The position numbers were made by a program, and so were the translations under genes. Positions 1-8,351 of a stretch of 19,404 nt of DNA are shown piece by piece (position 1 is the stretch's first letter; each line of letters opens with the position of its first letter). The stretch spans positions 1 to 19,404 of the forward strand of contig DVMK01000144.1 of the NCBI GenBank assembly GCA_018715025.1, given 5' to 3'. The notes beneath the pieces are model-generated. The model saw nothing but the letters and a program-made list of their open reading frames with translations, was not told the DNA's origin and ran no database searches. The stretch comes from Candidatus Caccousia avistercoris. GTDB lineage: Bacteria; Bacillota; Clostridia; Oscillospirales; Acutalibacteraceae.

Positions 1-166
1 GGGTAATCTGTTCCACGGCAATCTGGCTGGCCACGTTTCCCCCGTTGGCGCCCCCCATCCCGTCGCAGACCACAATCCACACGCCCCCGGGCAGGGAACC
101 CATGGAATAGCTGTCCTGGTTGGAGCTTCTCACCAGGCCGATATCACTTTTGCCGTACAACTGCAT
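1..166 (-). CDS. stp: PP2C-family serine/threonine phosphatase (Stp/PrpC-like), N-terminal part, cut by window edge
   Basis: Only the first 55 codons are inside the window. Read from ATG at 166, the protein shows two hallmark PP2C metal-site motifs: SNQDSY at residues 15-20 (family pattern RxxNQD) and CDGMGG at 34-39, where the Asp residues bind the Mn/Mg pair. Such phosphatases remove phosphate from Ser/Thr in the cytosol and normally oppose a PASTA-type kinase (PrkC/Stk) encoded directly downstream, which here would lie outside the window. The start lies inside the end of rlmN (23-base overlap) and is preceded by a purine-rich ribosome site (AGGGGG), so translation is probably coupled to rlmN. 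The position after rlmN is the same as prpC in Bacillus subtilis. Family is sure; partner and substrates are inference. Confidence 0.9.
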   Translation of the reverse strand, partial: MQLYGKSDIGLVRSSNQDSYSMGSLPGGVWIVVCDGMGGANGGNVASQIAVEQIT

Positions 167-1208
167 GAATTGCTTCCCCCTCTTCTGCCCTGCGGCGAAG
201 CTGCCCGCAGGAGGCGTCAATGTCAGAGCCAAGCGTCCGCCGCACCGTGGCGGGGATTCCCTTCCGCTCCAGAATGGAAACGAAACGTTTCTGCCGCTCC
301 ACCGTACTTTTCCGGTATTGGTTCCCTGTCACGTCGTTGACAGGAATGAGATTCACATGGCAGAGCATCCCCTCCAGCCGGCCGGCCAGCTCGCGGGCGC
401 AGGCGTCGCTGTCGTTCACCCCGCGGATCATGGCGTATTCAAAGGAAATCCGGCGGCCTGTAGCCCCCGCATAGGAGCGGCAGGCGGCCAAAAGCTGCTC
501 TACGTTCCATTTTTGGTTCACCGGCATAGTCCGGCTGCGGATCTCATCGTTGGGCGCGTGCAGCGACACCGAAAGAGTCAGCTGCAGCCGTTCCTTTTCC
601 AGCTGGTAGATCTTATCCACCAGGCCGCAGGTGGAAAGGGAAATATGGCGCATCCCTATGTTAAGCCCCTCCCCGCAGGAGACGAGCCGGAGGAACCGGA
701 GAACCTGATCGTAATTGTCCAGCGGCTCCCCCATCCCCATAAGGACGATGTTGGACACCCGCTTTCCGGAATCCTTCTGCGCCGCCTGCACCTGCGCCAG
801 CATCTCAGAGGCCGTCAGGTTCCGGGAAAATCCGCTTTTCCCGGTGGCGCAGAAGGTACAGCCCATTTTACAGCCCACCTGGGTGGAAATGCAGATGGAA
901 ACGCCGTGATGGTACTCCATCAGCACGCATTCCACATGCTCCCCGTCAAAAAGGCGGAACAGGTATTTCACTGTGCCGTCCAGCCGGGAAACCTGCCGCC
1001 GGGAAACCTGGGCAGAGGCTATGTAGCATCGCTCTGCCAGACCCTGCCGCAGCTCCCGGGGAAGATCTGTCATCTCTTCAAAGGATTCCACCCCAACCTG
1101 GTGAAGCCAGCGGAACACCTGCCCGCCGCGGTAAGCGGGCTGCCCCCACTCCTTCAGCCATTCCTGAAGCTCTTCCTTTGTTTTTGATTTAATATCTTGC
1201 AGACTCAA
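144..1208 (-). CDS. rlmN: 23S rRNA (adenine-2503-C2)/tRNA A37 methyltransferase RlmN, radical SAM
   Basis: 354 residues, the normal RlmN length. The radical-SAM cluster motif CKMGCTFC is at residues 113-120 (Cys113, 117, 120 ligate the 4Fe-4S cluster), a GMGEPL motif is at 158-163, and the C-terminal SDIDASCGQL segment holds Cys334, equivalent to the methyl-carrying cysteine of the family. The enzyme methylates C2 of A2503 in 23S rRNA, and in some species A37 of tRNA, which tunes the peptidyl-transferase centre. The start is a TTG that overlaps the rsmB stop (TTGA), with AGGCGG about seven bases upstream; this suggests translational coupling. A Cfr-type resistance enzyme is a related alternative, but the full RlmN signature and the rsmB-rlmN-phosphatase context favour RlmN. 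Confidence 0.96.
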   Translation of the reverse strand: MSLQDIKSKTKEELQEWLKEWGQPAYRGGQVFRWLHQVGVESFEEMTDLPRELRQGLAERCYIASAQVSRRQVSRLDGTVKYLFRLFDGEHVECVLMEYHHGVSICISTQVGCKMGCTFCATGKSGFSRNLTASEMLAQVQAAQKDSGKRVSNIVLMGMGEPLDNYDQVLRFLRLVSCGEGLNIGMRHISLSTCGLVDKIYQLEKERLQLTLSVSLHAPNDEIRSRTMPVNQKWNVEQLLAACRSYAGATGRRISFEYAMIRGVNDSDACARELAGRLEGMLCHVNLIPVNDVTGNQYRKSTVERQKRFVSILERKGIPATVRRTLGSDIDASCGQLRRRAEEGEAIHAVVRQK

Positions 1209-2527
1209 GCTTCAACCGCCTTTTTCTGAAACATTGCGAGAAAGAACCCGTCCGTTCCATGGACGGATGGGAACAGGGTGATTTCATGCGCCGGTTCGCC
1301 CACTGCGGAAGCAAACCCTTCGGGCAGCGGCAGCGGCGCGGGGGAAAACTCCGGATGCTCCCTCTGAAAGCGGGCGGCCACCTCCCCGTTTTCTGCCGGG
1401 TTCAGCGTGCAGGTGGAGTAGAGCAGCCGTCCGCCGGGCTTTACCAGCCGGGCGCTTTCACAAAGTATACGGTACTGCAAATCCGGCAGGCTGTCAAGAG
1501 TGGATTTCTGTTTATAGCGGATTTCCGGCTTGCGGCGCACAATGCCCAGGCCGGAACAGGGGGCGTCGCAAAGCACCCGGTCGGCCGGTTCCAGCGCCTG
1601 CGGCGGGGCGGCCGCGTCGCGCACAGCCGCTTCCACTATGGAAAGCCCCAAACGGGCCGCCCCCTGTGCGATGAGCCTCACCTTCCCCCTGTATTTGTCA
1701 AAGGCCAGAAGCCGGCCCTGGTTTTTCATTTCCTCCGCCAGGGTGAAGCTTTTCCCGCCGGGGGCGGCGCACACGTCGATGACCCGCTGGCCGGGCCGCG
1801 CTTCCAGAACGGCCGCAGCCAGCTGAGAGGAAAGATCCTGCACATGGAACAGCCCCTCCTGAAAAGAGGGCAGCGCGGCCACCGCGCCGGGCTTTTCCAG
1901 CAGAAGCGCGGAAGGCAGGCCTGGGGCCGGGCGGGCCTGCACCCCCTCCTGCTCCAGGCGGGCCTGCAGCTCCTCCGCCGTCGTTTTTACAGTGTTTACC
2001 CGCACGCACACCGGCGGCGTTTCCGACAGGCATCTGACAAGCCCTTCGGCAGCCGGCGCCCCGTAGGAATCCCGCCACAGCTCCATCAGCCAGGCGGGGC
2101 AGGAATACCGGATGCTGTCGTCCGGCCAGGAAAGATTCTCCCTTCCCCGAAGCAGGGCCCGCAGCACCCCGTTCACAAAACCGGCCGCCTTTTTCTGCCG
2201 GTTCTCTTTGGCCAGTTCCACGCTTTCGTTTACCGCCGCAGAGTCCGGCACGCGGTCCAGAAACAAAAGCTGGTAGGCCCCCAGCCGCAGGATCTCGCGC
2301 ACCTGCGGGGAAAGCCGCTCCACCGGGGTGTGGGAAAAGCAGCCCAGGGCGTAGTCCAGGGTAAGGCGGCGTTCCAGCACGCCGTAAAACAGCGCGGAGG
2401 AGAAGGCCGCGTCGCGGGGGGAGAGGGAAAATTTCCCAATGGTTTTGTCCAGCACCAGGTTGGAATAGCCCTCGTTTTCATCCACCTGCAGCAGCGCGTG
2501 GAGCGCCGCCGTCCGCGCCCGATCCAA
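1205..2527 (-). CDS. rsmB: 16S rRNA (cytosine-967-C5) methyltransferase RsmB
   Basis: 440 residues with an N-terminal NusB-like RNA-binding domain (about 1-130) and a C-terminal Rossmann methyltransferase domain. Visible motifs are the SAM loop DVCAAPGGKS (251-260), DAPCSGLG (321-328, Cys324) and STCTL (371-375, Cys373); the two cysteines are the release and nucleophile residues of m5C methyltransferases. It modifies C967 of 16S rRNA. The start is TTG at 2527, one base after the stop of the upstream protease gene, with a good AGGAGG ten bases before it inside that gene. The 3' end overlaps rlmN by four bases. The NusB domain separates it from RsmF/YebU-type enzymes, so the assignment is firm. 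Confidence 0.96.
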   Translation of the reverse strand: MDRARTAALHALLQVDENEGYSNLVLDKTIGKFSLSPRDAAFSSALFYGVLERRLTLDYALGCFSHTPVERLSPQVREILRLGAYQLLFLDRVPDSAAVNESVELAKENRQKKAAGFVNGVLRALLRGRENLSWPDDSIRYSCPAWLMELWRDSYGAPAAEGLVRCLSETPPVCVRVNTVKTTAEELQARLEQEGVQARPAPGLPSALLLEKPGAVAALPSFQEGLFHVQDLSSQLAAAVLEARPGQRVIDVCAAPGGKSFTLAEEMKNQGRLLAFDKYRGKVRLIAQGAARLGLSIVEAAVRDAAAPPQALEPADRVLCDAPCSGLGIVRRKPEIRYKQKSTLDSLPDLQYRILCESARLVKPGGRLLYSTCTLNPAENGEVAARFQREHPEFSPAPLPLPEGFASAVGEPAHEITLFPSVHGTDGFFLAMFQKKAVEA

Positions 2528-2528
2528 C

Positions 2529-3233
2529 TTAATCCCGCCTCCTGCGGCTGCCTGCTATGGCCAGCAGGCGGAAGAGGCTCATCAGGGAGGTAAAGGCGGC
2601 GGCAAGGTACGTCATGGCAGCCGCCCGCAGCACCTTTTCCGCCCCCTTCAGCTCGTCAGGGTACAGAATTCCTGCGGCTTCCAGGGCGCGGAGGGCGCGG
2701 GAGCTGGCGTTGAATTCCACGGGAAGAGTCACCAGCTGGAACAGCACCATCAGGCTGTAGAGGGCGATTCCTATGGTGACCACAAAATCATACTGAACCG
2801 GGAGGAGCAGGCCGATGAAAATAAGCGGCACGGAGAGAGCCGAGCCGAAATTGGTGATGGGAACCAGGAAGCTGCGCAGCTTAATGGGCAGGTAGCCCAC
2901 CGAGTGCTGAATGGCATGCCCCGCCTCGTGGGCGGCTACCCCCACCGCCGCAATGCTGGAAACGTTGTACACGCTGCTGGAAAGGCTGATGACCCCGGTT
3001 CTGGGGTTGAAATTGTCGGTGAGCCGCCCGGGAATGGCGCGCACGCTCACCCCGGGCACCGAGCCGTACCGCAGCACAGCCTCCGCCGCCTGCCGCCCCG
3101 TCATGCCCTGCACGGGAAAAACCTGCGAATACTTCTGAAACGCAGAATTCACCTTAAACTGGGCGTACATGGAAATCAAAAGGGCCGGCAGCATATAGAG
3201 AAAATACGTGTAGTCGAAATAGTAAAAGCCCAT
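2529..3233 (-). CDS. YugP-family membrane zinc metallopeptidase
   Basis: 234 residues from ATG at 3233. A further ATG lies at 3251, but AGGAGG is placed seven bases before the 3233 codon and would be inside the gene if 3251 were used, so 3233 is chosen. One N-terminal membrane segment (about residues 9-24) is followed by a soluble part with the zinc motif HEAGH at 102-106, then hydrophobic segments that include SVPLIFIGLLLP. This is the pattern of YugP-type (neutral zinc metallopeptidase) proteins found in many Firmicutes; the substrate is not known. It lies between fmt and rsmB, a place I recall for this family in other Clostridia but not in Bacillus. Role in membrane protein quality control is only a guess. 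Confidence 0.88.
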   Translation of the reverse strand: MGFYYFDYTYFLYMLPALLISMYAQFKVNSAFQKYSQVFPVQGMTGRQAAEAVLRYGSVPGVSVRAIPGRLTDNFNPRTGVISLSSSVYNVSSIAAVGVAAHEAGHAIQHSVGYLPIKLRSFLVPITNFGSALSVPLIFIGLLLPVQYDFVVTIGIALYSLMVLFQLVTLPVEFNASSRALRALEAAGILYPDELKGAEKVLRAAAMTYLAAAFTSLMSLFRLLAIAGSRRRRD

Positions 3234-3287
3234 AGCTCTTCCTCCTGTCATATTGGACGCTGCCGGGGAAGAAGGGCGCGCCTTATT

Positions 3288-4214
3288 TCAGGCCTCCCCC
3301 AGCTGTTCCGCCTCCCGCAGGGCATGGCCGCGGAGAAAATCCCGGCCGCTCATCCGCTTGCCGCCCTGGTACTGCACCTCTTCCAGGCACAGGACGCCGC
3401 CGCCGCAGGCCGCGAGGAACTCTCCGTTTTCCTGCCAGGCGGTTCCCGGCGCGGCAGAGCCCTGCCGCAGTGACACCCGGAACACCTTCAGCTGCTTCCC
3501 CCGGAAGGTAGTCTGCGCAACCGGCCACGGATTCATACCGCGCACCAGGTTGCGTACCTGCGCCGCTTCCCTGCCCCAGTCGATGCGGGCCATCTCTTTG
3601 GAAAGCTGGGAGGCGTAGCTGCCCCCCTCAGCCGGCTGAGGGATCCGCGGGGCGGTGTGGTTTTCGATCTGCTCCAGCGTTTCCTTCAGCAGCTGCGCCC
3701 CCATAAGGGAGAGGCGGTCGAACAGCTGGCCGGCCGTCTCGTCAGGGCCAATGGGCGTTTCCTTCTGCAGGATCATATCGCCCGTGTCCAGCCCTTCCGC
3801 CATGTACATGGTGGTAACGCCGGTAACATCGTCGCCGTTCAGCACCGCCCATTGAATGGGCGCGGCGCCCCGGTACCTGGGCAGCAGAGAACCGTGAACG
3901 TTCACACAGCCCAGCGGGGGCAGATCCAAAATGTTCTTTGGTAATAGTTTACCGTATGCCACCACAATAATGATGTCCGGACGGTAAACTTTTAATGACA
4001 AATATGCTTCCTCGGTGCGCAGCGTCTGAGGCTGAAGCACCGGGATCCCATGCTCCTGGGCCAGCACCTTCACCGGGGGAGGCGTCAGCGTGTAGCCGCG
4101 GCCCTTCGGCTTATCCGGCTGAGTATAGACGGCGCACACCTCGTGGCCGCTTTCCAGCAGAATTTGAAGGCTTGGAACCGCAAAATCCGGGGTGCCCATA
4201 AATACAATACGCAT
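3288..4214 (-). CDS. fmt: methionyl-tRNA formyltransferase
   Basis: 308 residues, standard length. N-terminal motif GTPDFAVPSL (7-16) and the catalytic set Asn105, His107 (VNVHGSLLPRYRGAAPIQ region) and Asp143 (GLDTGD) match the family; the C-terminal OB-like tRNA-binding domain follows from about residue 205. It formylates Met-tRNA-fMet using 10-formyl-tetrahydrofolate so that initiation can proceed. Its ATG shares one base with the def stop (TAATG), which means tight coupling with the enzyme that later removes the formyl group. A 54-base gap separates it from the metallopeptidase gene; no terminator is seen there. Confidence 0.97.
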   Translation of the reverse strand: MRIVFMGTPDFAVPSLQILLESGHEVCAVYTQPDKPKGRGYTLTPPPVKVLAQEHGIPVLQPQTLRTEEAYLSLKVYRPDIIIVVAYGKLLPKNILDLPPLGCVNVHGSLLPRYRGAAPIQWAVLNGDDVTGVTTMYMAEGLDTGDMILQKETPIGPDETAGQLFDRLSLMGAQLLKETLEQIENHTAPRIPQPAEGGSYASQLSKEMARIDWGREAAQVRNLVRGMNPWPVAQTTFRGKQLKVFRVSLRQGSAAPGTAWQENGEFLAACGGGVLCLEEVQYQGGKRMSGRDFLRGHALREAEQLGEA

Positions 4215-4687
4215 TATTTCATATTCTCCAATTCTTCTTTGGTCAGCATGCGGACAGCGCGCTGCTTGAACACCACCCCGTCCAGGTGATCCATTTCGTG
4301 GCAGCAGGCGTCAGCCCGGAAGCCCTCGCTTTCCAGTTCGAAAAACTCCCCGTTCCTGTCCTGCGCGCGGACGACAACCCGGTAGGGGCGCTTGGTCACG
4401 CCGTACTCACCGGGGAAAGAGAGGCAGCCCTCCACACACTCCTGCTCTCCGCTCTGTTCCACAAAAACAGGGTTGACAAATTCAATGACGCCTTCCCCAA
4501 TATCCACCACCATAACGCGGCGCAGGATTCCCACCTGAGGGGCGGCCAGCCCCACGCCGTCTGCCTGGTGCATGGTCTCGGCCATGTCGTCCAGCAGCAT
4601 TCCCAGCTTGCTGTCAAACTTCTCTACCGGGCGGCACACCTTCGTCAGGATCTCGTCGCCATCCTTTACAATATTCCGGATTGCCAT
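4214..4687 (-). CDS. def: peptide deformylase
   Basis: 157 residues with all three deformylase motifs: GVGLAAPQ (44-51), EGCLS (86-90, with metal ligand Cys88) and HEMDH (130-134, two His ligands and the catalytic Glu). The enzyme removes the formyl group from nascent proteins at the ribosome exit. Start ATG at 4687 has AGAGG a few bases upstream. The gene follows priA after 34 bases and overlaps fmt by one base. The intact EGCLS motif argues for an active enzyme rather than one of the inactive deformylase-like paralogues. Confidence 0.97.
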   Translation of the reverse strand: MAIRNIVKDGDEILTKVCRPVEKFDSKLGMLLDDMAETMHQADGVGLAAPQVGILRRVMVVDIGEGVIEFVNPVFVEQSGEQECVEGCLSFPGEYGVTKRPYRVVVRAQDRNGEFFELESEGFRADACCHEMDHLDGVVFKQRAVRMLTKEELENMK

Positions 4688-4721
4688 AACGCTTCCTCTC
4701 GCTTTCTGAAATAAAATGAAA

Positions 4722-7157
4722 TCATAATATGGTGTCAGGGTTCATATCGGCAAAGACCGTCACGCCGGAAAACCTCCGTTCCTGCGGGAAACGGACAAGC
4801 AGCCGGGAGATAAAGTCCCGGAAAGGCTTGCTGTTCCTGCATTTGATCAGGATTTTATACCGGTACCGGCCGTTTACCTTCACCACCGAGGCGGGGGTGG
4901 GCTTCAGCACCCGCATGGGCAGCGAGGCGTACTGAAGGCGGGCGGTCTTTTGAAGAAGATCCAGAAAAAACACGCTGGCCTGCCGCACCTTTTCCTCTGC
5001 TGCTCCGGAAAAGCCCACCATGCAGATGTCTACAAAAGGGGGGTACAGCATAGCCCGGCGAATGGCCAACTCGCCCTTGTAAAAGGCCGGGTAATCCTGC
5101 GAGGCCGCCAGCCGGAACAGTCCGTTTTCCGGGGTGTGCGTCTGTATGAGGGCTGTTCCGGCGTACCGGCCCCGGCCGGAACGGCCCACCACCTGCGTCA
5201 GCAGGCTGAAGGCCCTCTCATAGCTGCGAAAATCGTCGCTGTAGAGCGCCTGGTCGGCGGAAAGCACCGCCGCCAGGGTGACGCGTTCAAAATCAAGCCC
5301 CTTTGCCACCATCTGCGTCCCCACAATCATGTCGTATTCCCCCGCGGCGAACCGGGCCAGCTTTTCCTCGTAGGAAGCCCGGGACATGGCGGCGTCCGCG
5401 TCAAGGCGGAGCACCCTTGCCTGGGGGAACAGGGCGCTTAGCTGCTCTTCCGCCCGCTGTGTGCCGGAACCGGAGGCGTACAGCCGGTTTTCCCCGCAAT
5501 GGGGGCATTCCCCGGGCATGGGGGCGGAATAGCCGCAATAGTGGCAGATGAGCCGGCCGTTGGCGGAATGGTAGGTGAGGGAAATGCTGCAGTTGGGGCA
5601 GAGAAGCGCTTCCCCGCAGGCGCGGCAGCTCACAAAGGTGTGGTACCCCCTGCGGTTCAGCAGTAAAATAGCCTGCTGCTTTCTCGCAAGGGCTTCGGCC
5701 AGCGCCTGGCGCAGCCTGCGGCTGATGACGGTGTCGTTCCCCGCCTCCAGCTCCTGGTTCATGTCCACAAGCTCCACCTGGGGCAGGGTGGCTTCCCCAT
5801 AGCGGCCGGGCAGGCTGGCAAAGGCGTACCGCCCCTTTTGGGCCGCAAAGCAGCTTTCGATGGAAGGGGTGGCGGAGCAGAGCAGAAGAAGGCCCTTGTG
5901 GTAAGCACAGCGGAAATGGGCCACCTCTCTGGCATGGTACCGGGGGGAGGATTCTGACTTGTAGGTGTACTCCTGCTCCTCATCCATAATCACAAGGCCC
6001 AGGCGGGCCAGGGGGGCGAATACGGCGGAGCGCGTCCCCACGGCGATGTGCGCCTCTCCCCTTTTGACCCGTTTCCACTCGTCCATCCTCTCGGCAGGGG
6101 TCAGGCCGCTGTGAAACACAGCCACGTCGCTGCCGTAACGGCGGTGAAAGTGGTTCACCGTCTGGGGGGTCAGGGCGATTTCCGGCACCATGACAATCAC
6201 GTCCTTCCCCTCCCGCCGCACCTCGTCGGCCAGGCGGAGGAACACGGAGCTTTTCCCGCTTCCCGTAACGCCGTAAAGCAGGGCCGTCTTCCCCTTCCCC
6301 TGCCGGTACAGGCCAAGCAGCGTCTGAAAGGCCCGCTCCTGTTCCTGCGAAAGCGTTACCGGGGCCAGCCCCGGCTCCTCCCGCCTTTCTGCGTAAGGGT
6401 TGCGGAACACCTCACGCTCATAATATTCCACCAGCCCCTTCCGGGCCAGGGCCTGCACAACCGCCGGGGTTACGCCGGTAAAATAGCAGAGCTCCTTCAG
6501 GGAGACCGCCGGGGTTTCTTCCAGAAAAGACAGAACCGCCTGCTGCTTGGGGGTTTCTTTTTCCGGCCTCTCCCGGGCGGTGCGCCGCACCATTTTTTGA
6601 GAAGCGTCCCCGATTTGCCGCAGGGGAAGCTCCTCCCGCAGCAGGCTGCCCTCCCGCTCCATTTTTTCCAAAAGGCCGGGCTCCTCCCGCAGCCAGGGCA
6701 GCTTCCTCCGCAGCTGCTCCGGCAGAAGCGCCTCCTCTCTCGTTTGCTGCCAGAGGGCGGCTTCCCGTTCCGGAAGGGGGGCGTCCTCCCAGGAAGGATT
6801 GGCCCGGTAGCCGGTGCGCAGCCGCAGGTGCATCCCAGTGGGAAGCAGCAGCCTGACCGCGTCGAACAGGGTGCAGAAATACCGCTGCTTCAGCCAGGGC
6901 ACCAGCAAAAGCCCTTCATCTGAAAGCAGCGGTGCCTGGTCAAGCACCGCTGCAACAGACTTCAGCTCTTTCGATTCATCCGCCTCCACCAGCGCCAGGA
7001 TGATCCCCAGGCGCTTGGCGTTCGCCGTTCCAAACGGGACGAGGACCCGACAGCCCGGAAGGGCTTTTTCCCTCAGGAAATCAGGAATTTGGTAGTCAAA
7101 TTCCCGGTCAAAATGGTACGCCGTTTTTTCTACAGCGATCCGAGCGGCTTTTCCCAT
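4722..7157 (-). CDS. priA: primosomal protein N' (replication restart helicase PriA)
   Basis: 811 residues. The N-terminal part (about 1-200) is the 3'-DNA-binding and winged-helix region. The helicase core has a Walker A motif GVTGSGKS (296-303) and a Walker B motif DEEQ (392-395). An eight-cysteine zinc region follows, with Cys511, 514, 520, 523, 538, 541, 551 and 554. PriA recognises stalled or collapsed forks and reloads the replicative helicase. Start ATG at 7157 has AAGGGGAAGG before it and lies nine bases after the rpoZ stop. In Bacillus subtilis coaBC stands between rpoZ and priA; here it does not. All key motifs are intact. Confidence 0.97.
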   Translation of the reverse strand: MGKAARIAVEKTAYHFDREFDYQIPDFLREKALPGCRVLVPFGTANAKRLGIILALVEADESKELKSVAAVLDQAPLLSDEGLLLVPWLKQRYFCTLFDAVRLLLPTGMHLRLRTGYRANPSWEDAPLPEREAALWQQTREEALLPEQLRRKLPWLREEPGLLEKMEREGSLLREELPLRQIGDASQKMVRRTARERPEKETPKQQAVLSFLEETPAVSLKELCYFTGVTPAVVQALARKGLVEYYEREVFRNPYAERREEPGLAPVTLSQEQERAFQTLLGLYRQGKGKTALLYGVTGSGKSSVFLRLADEVRREGKDVIVMVPEIALTPQTVNHFHRRYGSDVAVFHSGLTPAERMDEWKRVKRGEAHIAVGTRSAVFAPLARLGLVIMDEEQEYTYKSESSPRYHAREVAHFRCAYHKGLLLLCSATPSIESCFAAQKGRYAFASLPGRYGEATLPQVELVDMNQELEAGNDTVISRRLRQALAEALARKQQAILLLNRRGYHTFVSCRACGEALLCPNCSISLTYHSANGRLICHYCGYSAPMPGECPHCGENRLYASGSGTQRAEEQLSALFPQARVLRLDADAAMSRASYEEKLARFAAGEYDMIVGTQMVAKGLDFERVTLAAVLSADQALYSDDFRSYERAFSLLTQVVGRSGRGRYAGTALIQTHTPENGLFRLAASQDYPAFYKGELAIRRAMLYPPFVDICMVGFSGAAEEKVRQASVFFLDLLQKTARLQYASLPMRVLKPTPASVVKVNGRYRYKILIKCRNSKPFRDFISRLLVRFPQERRFSGVTVFADMNPDTIL

Positions 7158-7166
7158 ACCTTCCCC

Positions 7167-7421
7167 TTATTCCTGCTTTTCCTCAGCTTCCGCCAGGATT
7201 TCTTCCTCATCGTCATCGTCGTTGGCGATGGGGGGCTCCACGATCTTATATTTTTGATCCATAAAATCGTGCACCGCCAAATCCACCGGCTTTTCCACCA
7301 GGATTTGATCCGCTTTCTCTGCTTCCTCCACAATCTCCCGGGCGCGCTTGGCAATGCCAACCACCAGGGCGTAGCGGCTCTGGGAAGGATCGATAATTAA
7401 ATCAGCAGAAGGTTTCAGCAT
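7167..7421 (-). CDS. rpoZ: DNA-directed RNA polymerase omega subunit
   Basis: 84 residues from ATG at 7421, which lies one base after the gmk stop; an upstream in-frame TTG at 7439 would put six extra residues inside gmk and is less likely. The sequence MLKPSADLII, then SRYALVVGIAKRAREI, is the conserved omega core that wraps the beta-prime C-terminus and helps assembly. The tail is strongly acidic (NDDDDEEE then EAEEKQE), which is common in Firmicute omegas. It lies between gmk and priA, as expected. Its close packing implies coupled translation with gmk. Confidence 0.93.
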   Translation of the reverse strand: MLKPSADLIIDPSQSRYALVVGIAKRAREIVEEAEKADQILVEKPVDLAVHDFMDQKYKIVEPPIANDDDDEEEILAEAEEKQE

Positions 7422-7422
7422 G

Positions 7423-8025
7423 TCACAGCATCCTCTCAATAAAGTCTTTATTTCTTATGGATTTTTGCTTTTCTGACCGGAGAATTTCCGCCATCTGCTC
7501 CACGGCGGGCTCCAGGTCGTCGTTGACGATCACATAATCGTACTGAAGCGCCTGGGCGATCTCTCCCTTGGCGGCCGCCAGCCGCTTCTGAATGGCTTCC
7601 TCGCTGTCGGTTCCCCGGCGGCGCAGGCGATGCTCCAGAACCTCCAGGGAAGGAGGCAGGATAAAGATGCTCACGCAGTCAGGGCGCTTCTTCTTGATCT
7701 GCGCGCCGCCCTGAACCTCGATCTCCAGAATGACGTCGCAGCCCTCCTGGGTCCAGGCTTCAATGGGCTCGCTGGGGGTGCCGTAACAATTGCCGCAGTA
7801 CTCTGCGTGCTCCAGCATTTTGTCCTCTGCCACAAGCTGGTCAAACCGTTCCCGTGAGATAAAATAGTAGTCCCGGCCGTCCTGCTCCCCCTCCCTGGGG
7901 CCGCGGGTCGTGGCGGAAACAGAAAGCCGCACTCCCGGCTCGCGCTCCATAAGGCTTTTCAGGACGGTGTCCTTCCCTGCGCCGGAGGGACCGGAAAACA
8001 CAATCAACAGCCCTTTACTGCTCAT
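7423..8025 (-). CDS. gmk: guanylate kinase
   Basis: 200 residues. The P-loop is GPSGAGKDT (12-20); the GMP-binding region has SVSATTRGPREGE (35-47) and RDYYFIS (51-57). It converts GMP or dGMP to the diphosphate with ATP, and in Firmicutes it is also a target of (p)ppGpp. The start ATG at 8025 lies inside remA (11-base overlap) with GGAGGAG upstream, pointing to coupled translation. The order remA-gmk-rpoZ is the classic Firmicute arrangement. Confidence 0.97.
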   Translation of the reverse strand: MSSKGLLIVFSGPSGAGKDTVLKSLMEREPGVRLSVSATTRGPREGEQDGRDYYFISRERFDQLVAEDKMLEHAEYCGNCYGTPSEPIEAWTQEGCDVILEIEVQGGAQIKKKRPDCVSIFILPPSLEVLEHRLRRRGTDSEEAIQKRLAAAKGEIAQALQYDYVIVNDDLEPAVEQMAEILRSEKQKSIRNKDFIERML

Positions 8026-8293
8026 CCTCTTCCAGCTCCTCCTCCGTCAAATCGTCGTCCCGGTCGTTCAGGCGGTTGGCCACGGTTTCCGGCTGAACCG
8101 CAGACAAAATCACATGATCGCTGTCGGTTACAATCACCGCGCGGGTGCGGCGGCCGTAGGTGGCGTCGATGAGCGTCCCTCGCTCCTTGGCATCCTGGAT
8201 AATCCGCTTGATGGGCGCGGATTCCGGGCTGACGATGGCTACCAGCCGGTTGGCCGAAACCATATTTCCAAACCCGATGTTGATCAGCTTCAT
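8015..8293 (-). CDS. remA: RemA/YlzA-family DNA-binding regulator (DUF370)
   Basis: 92 residues, beginning MKLINIGFGN and containing the strongly conserved ERGTLIDATYGRRTRAVIV segment typical of RemA. In Bacillus subtilis RemA forms rings that bind DNA and activate biofilm-matrix and osmoprotection genes. The family is conserved beside gmk in many species with no matrix operon, so the targets here are unknown. The C-terminus is an acidic tail (DLTEEELEEDEQ) whose last codons overlap the gmk start. ATG at 8293 is preceded by GAAAGG. Family assignment is firm; function by analogy only. Confidence 0.93.
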   Translation of the reverse strand: MKLINIGFGNMVSANRLVAIVSPESAPIKRIIQDAKERGTLIDATYGRRTRAVIVTDSDHVILSAVQPETVANRLNDRDDDLTEEELEEDEQ

Positions 8294-8351
8294 TTCATCC
8301 CATACCTTTCTTTCTATTAAAACAGAACGGCCGCCCGCCGGGGGCGTGGCA
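8294..8351 (-). other. yicC-remA intergenic gap with a short GC stem
   Basis: On the transcribed strand a five-pair stem CGCCC/GGGCG (8332-8346) is followed by a mildly U-rich run (GTTCTGTTTTAAT). It is too short for a confident terminator and the operon clearly continues, so at most it is a weak pause or processing site. Confidence 0.2.

Noticed and set aside
120..1187. Plus-strand open frame of 355 codons opposite rlmN
   Set aside because: Antisense of a complete radical-SAM enzyme; no family resemblance.
1259..2593. Plus-strand open frame of 444 codons opposite rsmB
   Set aside because: Low-complexity, Arg/Gly/His-rich translation with no domain; rsmB has all catalytic motifs on the other strand.
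6048..6923. Plus-strand open frame of 291 codons opposite priA
   Set aside because: Antisense shadow inside the helicase region; no ribosome site.
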